From: Natronomonas gomsonensis
GTDB taxonomy: Archaea > Halobacteriota > Halobacteria > Halobacteriales > Haloarculaceae
Direction: 5' to 3'
Length of the DNA: 64,000 bases
Assembly (NCBI RefSeq): GCF_013391635.1
Contig: NZ_JACAWU010000001.1
Location: 930,001-994,000 of the forward strand
Numbering within the stretch: position 1 is the first letter of the stretch; the number at the start of each line of letters is the position of its first letter. The position numbers and the translations under genes are program-made. Shown one piece after another: positions 8,684 through 17,060 of this stretch. The notes under the pieces are model-generated. The model was not told where the DNA came from and did no database searches. It was given only the letters and a program-made list of their open reading frames with translations.

Positions 8684-9772
8684 ATGACCGACGCGACGGC
8701 CATCGACGTCCCCGAGTCGTCCCGGCCCTTTCGGTACGACGGGAAGGTATCTCCCGGCGAGAAGCGACACTTCCGATACGAAATCAGCGAGACGTACCTC
8801 GGCGACCCCGTCGAGGTGCCGGTCACGGTCATCAACGGGTCCGAACCGGGGCCGCGACTCTGTCTGACCGCGGCGATTCACGGCGACGAACTCAACGGCG
8901 TGAAGGTGTGTCAACAGGCTGCCAAGCGATACTCGCCGGCCGACATCCACGGAACGCTCGTCGTCGTCCACGTCGTCAACGTGCCGGGGTATCAGGCCCA
9001 ACAGCGCTACATCCCGATTTACGACCAGGACCTCAACCGCTCGTTTCCGGGCCAAGAGCAGGGGAACACGGCCTCACGGATGGCCCACGAGGTGTTCGAG
9101 CGGTTCGTCCGACCGTGTGACCTCTGTCTGGACTTCCACACCTCGACCCGCAATCGGACGACGATGTATCACGCCCGCGCGAACGTCTCGGACCCGGCCG
9201 TCGAGCGGTTGACGAGGGCCTTCGGCGCGAACCTCGTCCTCTCGGGGACGGGCGATAGCGGGTCGCTTCGGGCCGTCGCGACGGCCTCGGGAACGCCGAC
9301 GGTCGCCGTCGAGATGGGGAAGGCCCACCGGTTTCAACCGACGCTCATCGAGAAGGCGCTGGCGGGCGTCGAGTCGGTGCTCGCGGAGTACGACATGCTG
9401 CCCGGACGCCCGGTGTTGCATCCGGGGTGGCGACGGGTCATCGGCGACGACACCGAAAAGTCGTGGCTCCGGGCGGACACCGGCGGCCTCGTCGACATGC
9501 AGTGGGGCCCCTACCCCTTGGTCCGGGCCGGCGATACCATCTGTACCATCACGGACCACTTCGGCGAGGAGGAACACGCCGTCTCGGCGCCGTTCACCGG
9601 CCTGCTCGTCGGCGTCCTCGAGAACCCGGTCGCACTGCCGGGGCATCCGCTGTGTCACCTCGCGGCGGTCGACGACGATACGTGTGCGGAAATTCAGGCG
9701 GAAATCGAGAGCGGCGAGTTCGATGGCTATCGGGTCAACGGCGGCCGCTGGCGGGCGGGCGAGGAGGACTGA
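8684..9772 (+). CDS. Succinylglutamate desuccinylase/aspartoacylase family zinc deacylase
   Basis: The 362-residue protein is an M14-like zinc amidohydrolase. Zinc ligands are visible as His66 and Glu69 in AAIHGDELNG and His152 in LDFHTS, with the substrate loop DLNRSFPG at 116-123. The C-terminal part is a beta-rich domain with an AVSAPFTGLLVG segment as in other AstE/AspA relatives. The ATG at 8684 is chosen; in-frame sequence upstream crosses the divergent promoter region. The substrate, an N-acyl amino acid, is not defined by sequence. See the neighbouring M24 gene for a possible joint pathway. Confidence 0.88.
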   Translation: MTDATAIDVPESSRPFRYDGKVSPGEKRHFRYEISETYLGDPVEVPVTVINGSEPGPRLCLTAAIHGDELNGVKVCQQAAKRYSPADIHGTLVVVHVVNVPGYQAQQRYIPIYDQDLNRSFPGQEQGNTASRMAHEVFERFVRPCDLCLDFHTSTRNRTTMYHARANVSDPAVERLTRAFGANLVLSGTGDSGSLRAVATASGTPTVAVEMGKAHRFQPTLIEKALAGVESVLAEYDMLPGRPVLHPGWRRVIGDDTEKSWLRADTGGLVDMQWGPYPLVRAGDTICTITDHFGEEEHAVSAPFTGLLVGVLENPVALPGHPLCHLAAVDDDTCAEIQAEIESGEFDGYRVNGGRWRAGEED

Positions 9773-12361
9773 TTACTCCCCTACGGCGCCACGGAACTCG
9801 AAGCGGGCACCGCCGGAATCGCTTTCGGTGACCGACACCTCCCAGCCGTGGGCCTCGGCGATGGTGTCGACGATTGCGAGGCCGAAGCCGGTACCGCCGG
9901 CGGTGGAGTAGCCGGATTCGAGCACCGCCTCACGCTCGCCGTCCGGGATGCCGACGCCGTCGTCTTCGACGTAGAAGCCATCGGGCAGGGGGCCGACTGT
10001 GAGCGTCGAGGCATCCTCGCCGTGTTCTACCGCGTTCCGAAAGAGGTTCTCGAGCAGTTGTCGGAGTCGCTCGGGGTCGGCCTCGAGGGTCGCGGTTCCG
10101 TCGAATTCGAGCGTGAGGTCGTCCGTGTCCGTGGTCTCCCACGCCGTCTCGGCGGCGCTTCCCAACTCCACGGCGATGGGGTCGCCGGTCAACTCCCCCT
10201 GTCGTGCCAGCGCGAGCAACCCTTCGATGAGTTCCTCCATTCGGTCGTGGGCGCGCTCCAACGCCTCGAAGTGTTCCTCCTCGCCGGTCATCCGCGCGAG
10301 GTCGAGGCGGCCGCGGGCGACCGACAGGGGGTTCCGGAGGTCGTGGGAGACGACGCTGGCGAACTGGTCGAGGCGTTCGTTCTGCCGGGCGAGTTCCCGC
10401 TCGCGTTGCTTCTGTTCGGTGATGTCGGTGTAGATGGCGTAGCCACGCGTCGACTCGCCGCTGACATCGTGTGGGACCACGTGGAGGATGAAATCCCGGA
10501 GGCCGTCGTCGGTGAGTCGGCGGACCTCGCCGTGGAACCCCTCGCCTTCGCGTATTCGCTCGTTGTACTGGATGGCTTCGTCTCTGGATTCCGGGGGGAC
10601 GATGAACGCATCGAGGTTCTCGCCGGTCACCGCGGCCTCGTCGTAGCCGAACACGTCCTCGAAGGCCGGGTTCGCTCGCTCGACGACCGCCTCGCCGCCG
10701 CGAATGACCGTCTCGACCGTCGGGTCGGGGATGTTCTCGAACAGCGCCTGGAGGTCGTCGCGCTCCCGCCGGAGCGCCTCCTCCTTTGCGGCGCGGTCCA
10801 GTGCGGCCTCGGCGTTGGCGGCGAGTATCGTCGCCAACTGGATGTCGTGTGCATCGAAGGCGTCGGATTGAGTGGCGCCGATTATCAACACGCCGTGGTC
10901 GCCGAGCGGGAAGTACGCCGCCGAGCGGACGTTGCCGCGGTCGAAGTCGTCGCGCTCCGAGAGGTCGCTCTCGACGCGCGGTTCCCCCTCGCGGAACGCC
11001 GCTCCGGCGGGGGTGCCCCTGGAGACGTCCCGCGGTCGTTCGGGGAGTAGCCGTTTTGCTTCCGCCGTCGTCGACGCCACCAGGAGCGCGCCGTCGTCTT
11101 CGAGACGGACCGTCGTAATCGGTTGGCCGAGTATCTCCTTCGCCGCGTCGGTGGTCAACGACGCGATGCGGTCGCAGTCGCCCTCACTCATCAACTCTCG
11201 GGCGGATTCGTGGAGTCTGCGGAGTCGGTTGTCGGTTCGGTCCTCGCTGCTCCGGAGAACGCCGACGGTGCCGCGGAACTCGTCGCCGTCCGTGAGCAGG
11301 GCGACGTGGTTCTCCAACTCGAGGTGCTCGCCGTCGGCCGCACGAATCGTGATGTCGTAGGTCGCGGTGTCCGACTCTTCGGAGGCGAGTAACTCGCGGA
11401 CGACGGCCCGTCCGCGTTCGATGTCCTCGGGCGTGAGCAGCATCTCGACGTGCTCGCCGACGATGTCGTCGGGGTCGTAGCCGGTCAGTGCCGTCGCCCG
11501 CTCGTTGAACGTCGTGACGTAGCCGTCGGCGTCGGTTGTGTACACCGGGTCGCCCATCGCGTCGACCAACCGCTCGTATTTGGCGAGTTCCCGCTCGTGG
11601 CGTTTCCGCTCGGTCACGTCGGTGATGAACCCCTCCAGGGCGACCAACTCGCCGTCCTCGAAGACGCCGCGACCCTGCTCCCACATCCACCGCGTCTCCC
11701 CGTCGGCGTCGGCGATGCGGTACGTCGTCTCGAAGGGTTCGCGGTCGTCGAGGGCGGCTTGGACGGTGTTCCAGAGTCGTTCCTCGTCGTCCCTGAGAAT
11801 GTCCGCCCACTTCAGGTCCCTTTCGAGGAACGACTCGGGGTCGTAGCCGGTCAACTCGGCGACGTTGCCACTCATGTACTCCATCGGCCACTCCGGTTCG
11901 TTGCGGCAGCGATACACGATGCCGGGGAGGTTCGAGACGAGCGTCGACAGCATCCGCTCGCTCTCTTCGAGTGCGACTTCGGTCCGGCGCTCGGCGACGG
12001 CGTGTTCGATGCGGTTCGACAGGACGGTGAACTGCTCGGCGCTGGCTTCCTTCTGGAGGTAATCCGTGACACCCGCGCTGATGGCGTCGCTGGCGATCTC
12101 CTCGCTTCCCTTCCCGGTAAAGAGGATGTACGGGAGGTCGGGGTCGCGCTCGCGAACCGATTCGAGCAACTCCAACCCGTTGGTCTTCGGCATGTCGTAG
12201 TCGGAGACGACGCAGTCGACCGATTCGTCGAGCCGGTCGAGTGCGGCGGTGGCTCCCTCGGCAGCGACGACATCTATCCCCTCCCGTTCGAGATATCGCT
12301 GTGTCAAATCGCGGAAGGCGTCGTCGTCGTCCACGTGAAGGACGCGAATCCCCGACGTCAC
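9773..12361 (-). CDS. Hybrid sensor histidine kinase (REC-PAS-PAS-GAF-PAS-HisKA-HATPase)
   Basis: This 862-residue cytoplasmic protein begins with a receiver domain (acidic patch DDDD at 11-14, phosphoacceptor Asp54 in VVSDYDMP), followed by two PAS domains (near NLPGIVYRCRN and DAMGDPVYTTDADGY), a GAF domain, a further PAS domain (near ENIPDPTVETVIRGG), then HisKA with His673 in SVVSHDLRNPL and an HATPase with NLFRNAVEHG and GVGIPDG motifs. No membrane segment is seen, so signals are soluble (light, redox or small molecules). A GTG at 12361 is taken as start because the receiver fold begins right after it. No cognate response regulator is adjacent, as is common for haloarchaeal kinases. Confidence 0.92.
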   Translation of the reverse strand: MTSGIRVLHVDDDDAFRDLTQRYLEREGIDVVAAEGATAALDRLDESVDCVVSDYDMPKTNGLELLESVRERDPDLPYILFTGKGSEEIASDAISAGVTDYLQKEASAEQFTVLSNRIEHAVAERRTEVALEESERMLSTLVSNLPGIVYRCRNEPEWPMEYMSGNVAELTGYDPESFLERDLKWADILRDDEERLWNTVQAALDDREPFETTYRIADADGETRWMWEQGRGVFEDGELVALEGFITDVTERKRHERELAKYERLVDAMGDPVYTTDADGYVTTFNERATALTGYDPDDIVGEHVEMLLTPEDIERGRAVVRELLASEESDTATYDITIRAADGEHLELENHVALLTDGDEFRGTVGVLRSSEDRTDNRLRRLHESARELMSEGDCDRIASLTTDAAKEILGQPITTVRLEDDGALLVASTTAEAKRLLPERPRDVSRGTPAGAAFREGEPRVESDLSERDDFDRGNVRSAAYFPLGDHGVLIIGATQSDAFDAHDIQLATILAANAEAALDRAAKEEALRRERDDLQALFENIPDPTVETVIRGGEAVVERANPAFEDVFGYDEAAVTGENLDAFIVPPESRDEAIQYNERIREGEGFHGEVRRLTDDGLRDFILHVVPHDVSGESTRGYAIYTDITEQKQRERELARQNERLDQFASVVSHDLRNPLSVARGRLDLARMTGEEEHFEALERAHDRMEELIEGLLALARQGELTGDPIAVELGSAAETAWETTDTDDLTLEFDGTATLEADPERLRQLLENLFRNAVEHGEDASTLTVGPLPDGFYVEDDGVGIPDGEREAVLESGYSTAGGTGFGLAIVDTIAEAHGWEVSVTESDSGGARFEFRGAVGE

Positions 12362-12405
12362 ACCCGTACTGTGCGACAGCGCCGATGTTAAGCGTATTGG
12401 GCGAC

Positions 12406-13680
12406 TCAGCCGTGTGACTGCCCCGATCCCAAACCGTTGCTCAGCCGACCGAAATCGGCCGCTTCGGCGACTCGCCACCCGGCCAAGCCGGCGAGCAGCA
12501 CCGTCGCCCAGAGTCCGGGTTGTAACACCGGAGCGGCGTCGAGCAGGGCCGCTCCGAAGGGCAGTCTGTCGGGAAGCACCTCGACGAAAAGATAGAGTCC
12601 GTAGGCGTGGGTGGCGGCCAACCCCACCGCGAGGACCGGCACGGTCGGGTGGCCGCCGTCACCTCGGAGTTCGGTCGCCAGGAGGACGGCTGCGGCCGGC
12701 AACACGAGCGTGAGGTCCTGTGTGTAGAGTCGTGGTGCGAGAAGCGGCGTCGCGGCGAGGCCGAGGCCGAACACCGTGTCGTCGACTCCCTCGCCGGCCG
12801 CCAGCCACGCGAGCGCGGCGACGACCGCCGACAGCCCGAATTTGACCAAAAGTGAGAGCGTCCCACCGAGGACGTACAGCGGCCGGAAGTACGCCGGCAG
12901 CCACAGGCTCGGCGGGCGGCCACCGCCCCAGTCCTTCCCCCACGCGAGCACGTCGAGGTACGCACGGTGTGTCTCGACGCCGAAGACGCCGAGCGAGACG
13001 GCCAACAGCGCCAACCCCGTGAGGACGGCAGCGGCGAACCGACGGCGATTCGCGAGGAGGTGTGCGCCGGTGGGGGCATAGACGAGTTTCACCGTACCGG
13101 CGACCGCCGTCGCGGCGCCGGCGAGATACTGGAACCGTTGGTTCCCGCCGGCGCGGTCGGCGTAGACGACTGCCGCCAGCGCCACCGACAGGACCCCGGC
13201 GAGGAACACCGACACCTGCGCGAGCCGCATCGAGAGGATGACGGGGTGAAAGCCGAGGATGACCCACAGGAGCAGGCCGCGTTCGTACCACGCCACCCGG
13301 AGGCCGTAGGCGGCGACGACGGCCTGCAAGCCACCCCACAGCAGCGCCACCGAGAGGGCGTTCCAGACGACGCCGGCCTGTCGGAACGGGAGTTCCGACA
13401 GCGGCGCGAACAGCAGGACGTACACTGGCGGGTAGAGGTAACTGCCGTGGTAGCCGCCGTCGTCGTTCGGGACGTACATGGGGTCTCCGGCGTGCCACGC
13501 GCTGACGGCGCTGCGGTAGGCGCCGAGGTCGTAGAAGCGGAACTCGCCGGCGATACCGACCGACTGGAGCCACCACTGTATCGCCGGATACGCGAGCAGG
13601 ACGGCGAGCACGGCCAGCGACGCGGCGAGGAACCGTGGCTGTCGCTGGCGGCGTGCCCACAACCGATGGAGGGCGGGCAT
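12406..13680 (-). CDS. GT87 / DUF2029 family membrane glycosyltransferase-like protein
   Basis: The 424-residue polytopic protein has about ten hydrophobic segments and the GT87 landmarks FYDLGAYR near residue 49 and GSYLYPPVYVLLFAPL near 80-95, which form the acidic active-site loop of this polyprenyl-phosphate-sugar dependent family. It likely transfers a sugar on the outer face of the membrane, but donor and acceptor are unknown. It stands alone; its start ATG at 13680 is followed directly by an Arg-rich segment and the first membrane span. Confidence 0.82.
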   Translation of the reverse strand: MPALHRLWARRQRQPRFLAASLAVLAVLLAYPAIQWWLQSVGIAGEFRFYDLGAYRSAVSAWHAGDPMYVPNDDGGYHGSYLYPPVYVLLFAPLSELPFRQAGVVWNALSVALLWGGLQAVVAAYGLRVAWYERGLLLWVILGFHPVILSMRLAQVSVFLAGVLSVALAAVVYADRAGGNQRFQYLAGAATAVAGTVKLVYAPTGAHLLANRRRFAAAVLTGLALLAVSLGVFGVETHRAYLDVLAWGKDWGGGRPPSLWLPAYFRPLYVLGGTLSLLVKFGLSAVVAALAWLAAGEGVDDTVFGLGLAATPLLAPRLYTQDLTLVLPAAAVLLATELRGDGGHPTVPVLAVGLAATHAYGLYLFVEVLPDRLPFGAALLDAAPVLQPGLWATVLLAGLAGWRVAEAADFGRLSNGLGSGQSHG

Positions 13681-13746
13681 CGTCGCTTTGGTGTTCGACC
13701 GCCAGAATATGTCTTGTGGTGGCTCCGACGCTCGAACGGTCGCCTC

Positions 13747-13893
13747 TCACCCGATGTCGTAGCGGGCGATGTCGTCGGAGTCGCAGTTCGAACAGGTGTC
13801 GAACTCGCCGTCGAGTTTCGTTCCACAGCGTCGACACTCGTGGATGACGTGTGACGTTCCGAACAGCCGCCTGACGCGCGTGAGCAGTGGCAT
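13747..13893 (-). CDS. Small zinc-ribbon protein
   Basis: The 48-residue protein carries two Cys pairs (CRRCGTKL and CSNCDSDD), which together can form a single zinc ribbon of the kind found in many haloarchaeal small proteins. The ATG at 13893 is taken as the start; the upstream TATA-like element TTATTATATG lies around 13986-13996, so frames starting near 14010 would begin above the promoter. This implies a leader of about 65 nt, unusually long for haloarchaea, holding an inverted repeat at 13929-13946. Function unknown. Confidence 0.7.
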   Translation of the reverse strand: MPLLTRVRRLFGTSHVIHECRRCGTKLDGEFDTCSNCDSDDIARYDIG

Positions 13894-14052
13894 ATCTGGT
13901 TCCTCCCGAGACCGAGCGGTACGGCGTCCCACGTTCCCCGACGTGGCTTCCGGTAGTGACCTCACACGACGGTTCCAACGGCCTGCATATAATAACCTAC
14001 GACGTTTCAAACCGGCCGCCAGCGATGGTTTTGTGCACGTTCGTGAACAGGA

Positions 14053-14754
14053 CTATCGCTCGGAGAGCCACGCGAACAGCCGGTCCAACAGCCGCCGTTC
14101 GGCCGCCGCCGAAAAGCGGTGGCCCTCCCCGTCGAACTTCGAGACCATCACGTCGGTGTTGAGCGTCGCCGCCGCCTCGAAGGTGTCCGCTATCGGGACC
14201 GAGGTGTCCGACGCGCCGTGAAACATTGCCACGGGCACGTCGATAGCGTCGGACGCGTCGGTGAAGGGGTACTGCTCGAAGTCATCGAAGAACCGGCCGT
14301 CGATAGCGTGGTCGTCGTCGATACGGAGTTCGCCCGATTCGGCGACGGCGGCGCGGTAGTCGTCGAACGCGCGGTTGTACGTCACGGGCGCCCGCGTGGC
14401 GACGGCCTCGACGCGGTCGTCGGTCGCAGCGTGGAGTGCGACCTTCCCGCCGAAACTGGAGCCGAACAGCGCGTACGACGGGGGGTCGAAGTAGTCGACG
14501 ACCGCTCGAAGGTCGGCCAGTCGCGTACTCAACGTCGACTCGACGAACGGCCGGTCGGAGTCGCCGCTCCCCCGGAAGTCGAACCGGACCGCGTCGTAGC
14601 CCTCCTCGACTGCGCGCTCACAGCGGGCTTCGTAGCTGCCGCTTTTGTCGCTCAGAAAGCCGTGACAGAAGACGAGCCAACGGTCGCCGTCGGCAGGGTG
14701 GTGTTCGGCGGCGACGGACTCGCCGTCGACGGGGATGGAGTGGCTGTCGGACAT
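14053..14754 (-). CDS. Alpha/beta hydrolase
   Basis: The 233-residue protein has the catalytic elements of the fold: the oxyanion-hole HGF at 31-33, the nucleophile elbow GSSFGG with Ser100, an acid in HGASDTSVP and the catalytic His in EGHRF near the C terminus. It lacks a lid insertion. The RFDFRGSGDSDRP segment is typical of serine hydrolases of the acyl-esterase or peptidase type. The substrate cannot be told. Confidence 0.87.
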   Translation of the reverse strand: MSDSHSIPVDGESVAAEHHPADGDRWLVFCHGFLSDKSGSYEARCERAVEEGYDAVRFDFRGSGDSDRPFVESTLSTRLADLRAVVDYFDPPSYALFGSSFGGKVALHAATDDRVEAVATRAPVTYNRAFDDYRAAVAESGELRIDDDHAIDGRFFDDFEQYPFTDASDAIDVPVAMFHGASDTSVPIADTFEAAATLNTDVMVSKFDGEGHRFSAAAERRLLDRLFAWLSER

Positions 14755-14892
14755 ACTCGTGAGTCGCGGCGGCCGACCGTAGGCGTTCTGCCACGCGGCG
14801 ACTGAAGCGCTCGTGGCCTCGCGGCGCGAAAGCCGACGGTCGACGGGATACAGCCGCTCAGAAACTCCGCCCGTCGTCCTTCGAGACGTGCC

Positions 14893-15123
14893 TCAAGCGA
14901 GTCGTCGTCTCTCCGAGCCGTCTACGATTACGACGTTATGGCCAGTAACGCGTACGATATGGTTCGGCGTTTCGAACTGTAGGCTCCACGAGTCGCTTGG
15001 GTGAGCAACTAACGACCGGATTGCGTCCGTGTCGACGTACTCCTGTAGTTGAATCTCGAGTTCTGCAGAATCGACGCCTTTGGCCTCTGCGATGGCCTCG
15101 ACGATTTCACCGAGTACACTCAT
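14893..15123 (-). CDS. HalOD1 output-domain protein
   Basis: The protein is only a single HalOD1 domain (76 residues from the ATG at 15123), the halobacterial output domain usually fused to or encoded near signalling proteins. Hallmarks are IVEAIAEAKGVD, the EYVDTDAIRSL helix and the final strands FETPNHIVRVTGHNVVIVD. An ATG seven codons upstream is possible. No partner is obvious except the HTH gene that follows on the same strand about 160 nt away. Confidence 0.75.
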   Translation of the reverse strand: MSVLGEIVEAIAEAKGVDSAELEIQLQEYVDTDAIRSLVAHPSDSWSLQFETPNHIVRVTGHNVVIVDGSERRRLA

Positions 15124-15285
15124 TAGCACGGTGGTACCGTGCACGTCGCAAATCTCCTTCGATAGTTTAGCACACGGTATCTGTCAATCAAGCGGAAACA
15201 GCTGCTGGGGCCGCTCGCATCCGCTCCGGGGGCTCCACCGTCGCGACGGCACCGAGTAATCACCGATTGAGAGACGTAACTCGGC

Positions 15286-15690
15286 TCAGCCGTCGGAGTG
15301 AACGTCCTGCCGCTCGGCTTCGAGTCGCTGACATCCGATTACCAGCGAATCGGGTACCTGGTCAGACATAGCGTGTAGGCTTTCGAAGACGACGGCGACC
15401 TCTTCGAAGCGCGGTCCGCGAGACGCCCGCAAGGGGTCTCTCTCCCATTCGACGAACTCCAACCTCGCTAACATGGGCAAATGGGCGTGAAACAACTCGG
15501 TTCGGAGCCGTTCGGGTTCGACGGGAACGTTCGGATTTATCGCCGCTTCGGGCAACGGAACCGAATCGGTCGGTTCGGCGTCCAGCAACGAGACTAGCAA
15601 CTGTCTCCGCGGCTCCGCCGAAACGGCTTTGAACGCCTCGTCCCACCGCTCTATCACCCTCTCCCCGTTGTCGAACCTCACGCCCACCAT
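15286..15690 (-). CDS. DUF7344-type winged-helix regulator
   Basis: This 134-residue protein has an ArsR-like winged helix (KAVSAEPRRQLLVSLLDAEP followed by a helix with LPEAA and the recognition part LFHAHLPMLARLEFVEWE), the pattern of the large haloarchaeal DUF7344 group, which are DNA-binding proteins of unknown signals. A 17-bp inverted repeat at 15702-15718 sits just upstream of its start over the expected TATA box, consistent with autoregulation. Confidence 0.75.
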   Translation of the reverse strand: MVGVRFDNGERVIERWDEAFKAVSAEPRRQLLVSLLDAEPTDSVPLPEAAINPNVPVEPERLRTELFHAHLPMLARLEFVEWERDPLRASRGPRFEEVAVVFESLHAMSDQVPDSLVIGCQRLEAERQDVHSDG

Positions 15691-15701
15691 GAGTACAACA
15701 T

Positions 15702-15718
15702 ATCTCTACAAGATATTA
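15702..15718. promoter_or_regulatory. Inverted repeat over the promoter of the DUF7344 regulator
   Basis: ATATCT and AGATAT arms, perfectly complementary, are separated by five bases. The repeat lies 12-28 nt upstream of the start codon and overlaps the TATA-like run read on the minus strand (TTTTTAATATC). A bound dimer would block transcription, so this is a likely autoregulatory operator. Confidence 0.5.
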
Positions 15719-15891
15719 AAAATCGCGCCAGTTTCCCGCAGGATAGGACTGTCGCGCTACGTCCGCGGTCTCTGGCGGGTCGTGTTCCAGTTTCGAAGGC
15801 TGTCTGACGAAATCGGAAACGACTCGCTCACCGACGCTAATCGTGAGGGGTGGCAGACGCTCCCTCTGCCACGATTCGACTGAAAACCTAG

Positions 15892-15965
15892 TCCGCCCTC
15901 CCCGATTTGAACGGGGGACAAGTCGATCTACAGTCGACTGCTCTACCAGTCTGAGCTAAGGGCGG
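15892..15965 (-). tRNA. tRNA-Tyr (GTA)
   Basis: On the minus strand a full cloverleaf can be drawn: acceptor CCGCCCT paired with AGGGCGG, D-stem GCTC/GAGC, anticodon stem GTCGA/TCGAC with loop CTGTAGA (anticodon GTA, tyrosine), T-arm CCCCC GTTCAAATC GGGGG, discriminator A. No intron is present and CCA is not encoded. The first pair is C1-G72, an identity element of archaeal and eukaryotic tRNA-Tyr. Confidence 0.96.
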
Positions 15966-16092
15966 GCGTACTCGAAGCGAGTGCCCTGTCGGACTTAACG
16001 GTTATCATCCGGCGTCGTCTGCCGCCGGACGGACGCGTGTCTGACATCGCGGGAAGATTGAAATACCGTCACACACAATCGTCGGACGAGCA

Positions 16093-16650
16093 ATGAGCAA
16101 GATTACGTTCCGGGCGGACGACGACCTCGTTCGTCAGCTCGAAGCGTACGACGCTTCGAAGAGCGAGGTCATGCGGGAGGCGCTCCGGGCGTATCTCGAC
16201 GAAGGCGAAACGTCCGTAAACACGGCTACGGGCGGCGTAAACGCTGACTCTACCGACTCTATCGCGGAGGAATCACTCGACGCCCTCATCGCGGAGCGCG
16301 TCGACGCCCTCATCGCCGACCGACTCGACCGGTCGTTTACGCCACGAGAACCCCAAGACGTGAACGTAAACATCACGCTTGATGGCGATTCTGCGGGTGT
16401 GTCACACGAGGCGGGGGAGGCCCGTAAGACAGACGAGGCGGAGTCCGAAAACGCGTCCGACGCGGCGCACGACGCGTGTAAACAGTGCGGGGAAGAGCTC
16501 ACGCAATCCGACGTGTACTGTCCGAATTGTGGGGAGAAGGCGTCTCACAGAGTGTTCTGTGAGTGCGGGGACGAGGTCCGCTCGGACTGGGCGTTCTGTC
16601 CCAGCTGTGGCCGACGGACCACCGCAGCGGACGTTCTCGGCGACACGTAA
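16093..16650 (+). CDS. cdrL: CdrL-like ribbon-helix-helix / double zinc-ribbon regulator
   Basis: The 185-residue protein starts with a ribbon-helix-helix DNA-binding domain (MSKITFRADDDLVRQLEAYD, then a SKSEVMREALRAYL helix), has a polar middle with a repeated IAERVDALIADRLD helix, and ends in two zinc ribbons (CKQCGEE...CPNCGEK and CECGDE...CPSCGRR). This architecture next to cdrS-ftsZ2 matches CdrL, a regulator of the haloarchaeal cell-division operon. The coding region has several GTAAAC hexamers, using the rare GTA valine codon, and one GTAAGAC heptamer. Confidence 0.88.
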   Translation: MSKITFRADDDLVRQLEAYDASKSEVMREALRAYLDEGETSVNTATGGVNADSTDSIAEESLDALIAERVDALIADRLDRSFTPREPQDVNVNITLDGDSAGVSHEAGEARKTDEAESENASDAAHDACKQCGEELTQSDVYCPNCGEKASHRVFCECGDEVRSDWAFCPSCGRRTTAADVLGDT

Positions 16651-16699
16651 ACGCCGAATACTGGCAATAGCTGGCTGTAAACGCCTTTCTTACGAATCT

Positions 16700-16770
16700 G
16701 TCTTACGCCCACCCTAACCTTTAAGTAATCTGCTTCTGTGCATACATCTGCGTAAGACGGCACGTCTTAC
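16700..16770. promoter_or_regulatory. cdrS-ftsZ2 promoter with GTAAGAC/GTCTTAC operator repeats
   Basis: A TATA-like element (CCTTTAAGTAATC) lies near 16717-16727. Around it are heptamers GTCTTAC at 16700-16706, GTAAGAC at 16752-16758 and GTCTTAC at 16764-16770; the last two form an inverted repeat with a five-base spacer placed just downstream of the expected start of transcription. Further copies lie at 16424-16430 (inside cdrL) and 16853-16859 (leader of cdrS). Ribbon-helix-helix proteins bind such repeats, so CdrS and/or CdrL are the likely binders. Confidence 0.65.
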
Positions 16771-16883
16771 ACCGGGCCGGCCAACGTACGCAGATGGCCG
16801 CTACGGTGCGGATTCCCGGTGTAAACGCGGTAACGGTCGCGTGTGCAATGTCGTCTTACCCACAGACTAAGGGGAATACAACA

Positions 16884-17057
16884 ATGGAGCGTGTGACACT
16901 ACGGATTCCGAAGCAGCAGATCGAAGAGGTCGAACGCATGGTCGATACGGGGGAGTACCCCAACCGGAGCGAGGCGATTCGCTCGGCCGTGCGGGAGATG
17001 TTGAACGAACAAGACGGCGAGCCCCGGGACAGCAACCGCCCGTGGGCGAAGGTGTAG
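16884..17057 (+). CDS. cdrS: CdrS ribbon-helix-helix regulator of ftsZ2
   Basis: This 57-residue protein is a single ribbon-helix-helix unit: strand ERVTLRIP, helix [11 protein letters not shown] and helix [14 protein letters not shown]. It lies 3 nt upstream of ftsZ2, so the two are co-transcribed. Its family and position match CdrS, reported in Halobacterium and Haloferax to control ftsZ2 and cell division. The leader holds the GTAAGAC-type repeats described at its promoter. Confidence 0.92.
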   Translation: MERVTLRIPKQQIEEVERMVDTGEYPNRSEAIRSAVREMLNEQDGEPRDSNRPWAKV

Positions 17058-17060
17058 ACG

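Noticed and set aside
15629..15883. 84-codon plus-strand frame between the DUF7344 gene and tRNA-Tyr
   Set aside because: It begins inside the regulator gene on the other strand, is basic and hydrophobic unlike the proteome, and has no domain.
16700..16880. Repeats near cdrS as a possible CRISPR array
   Set aside because: The repeat unit is only seven bases, spacing is irregular and orientation alternates; no spacer structure or cas genes exist.
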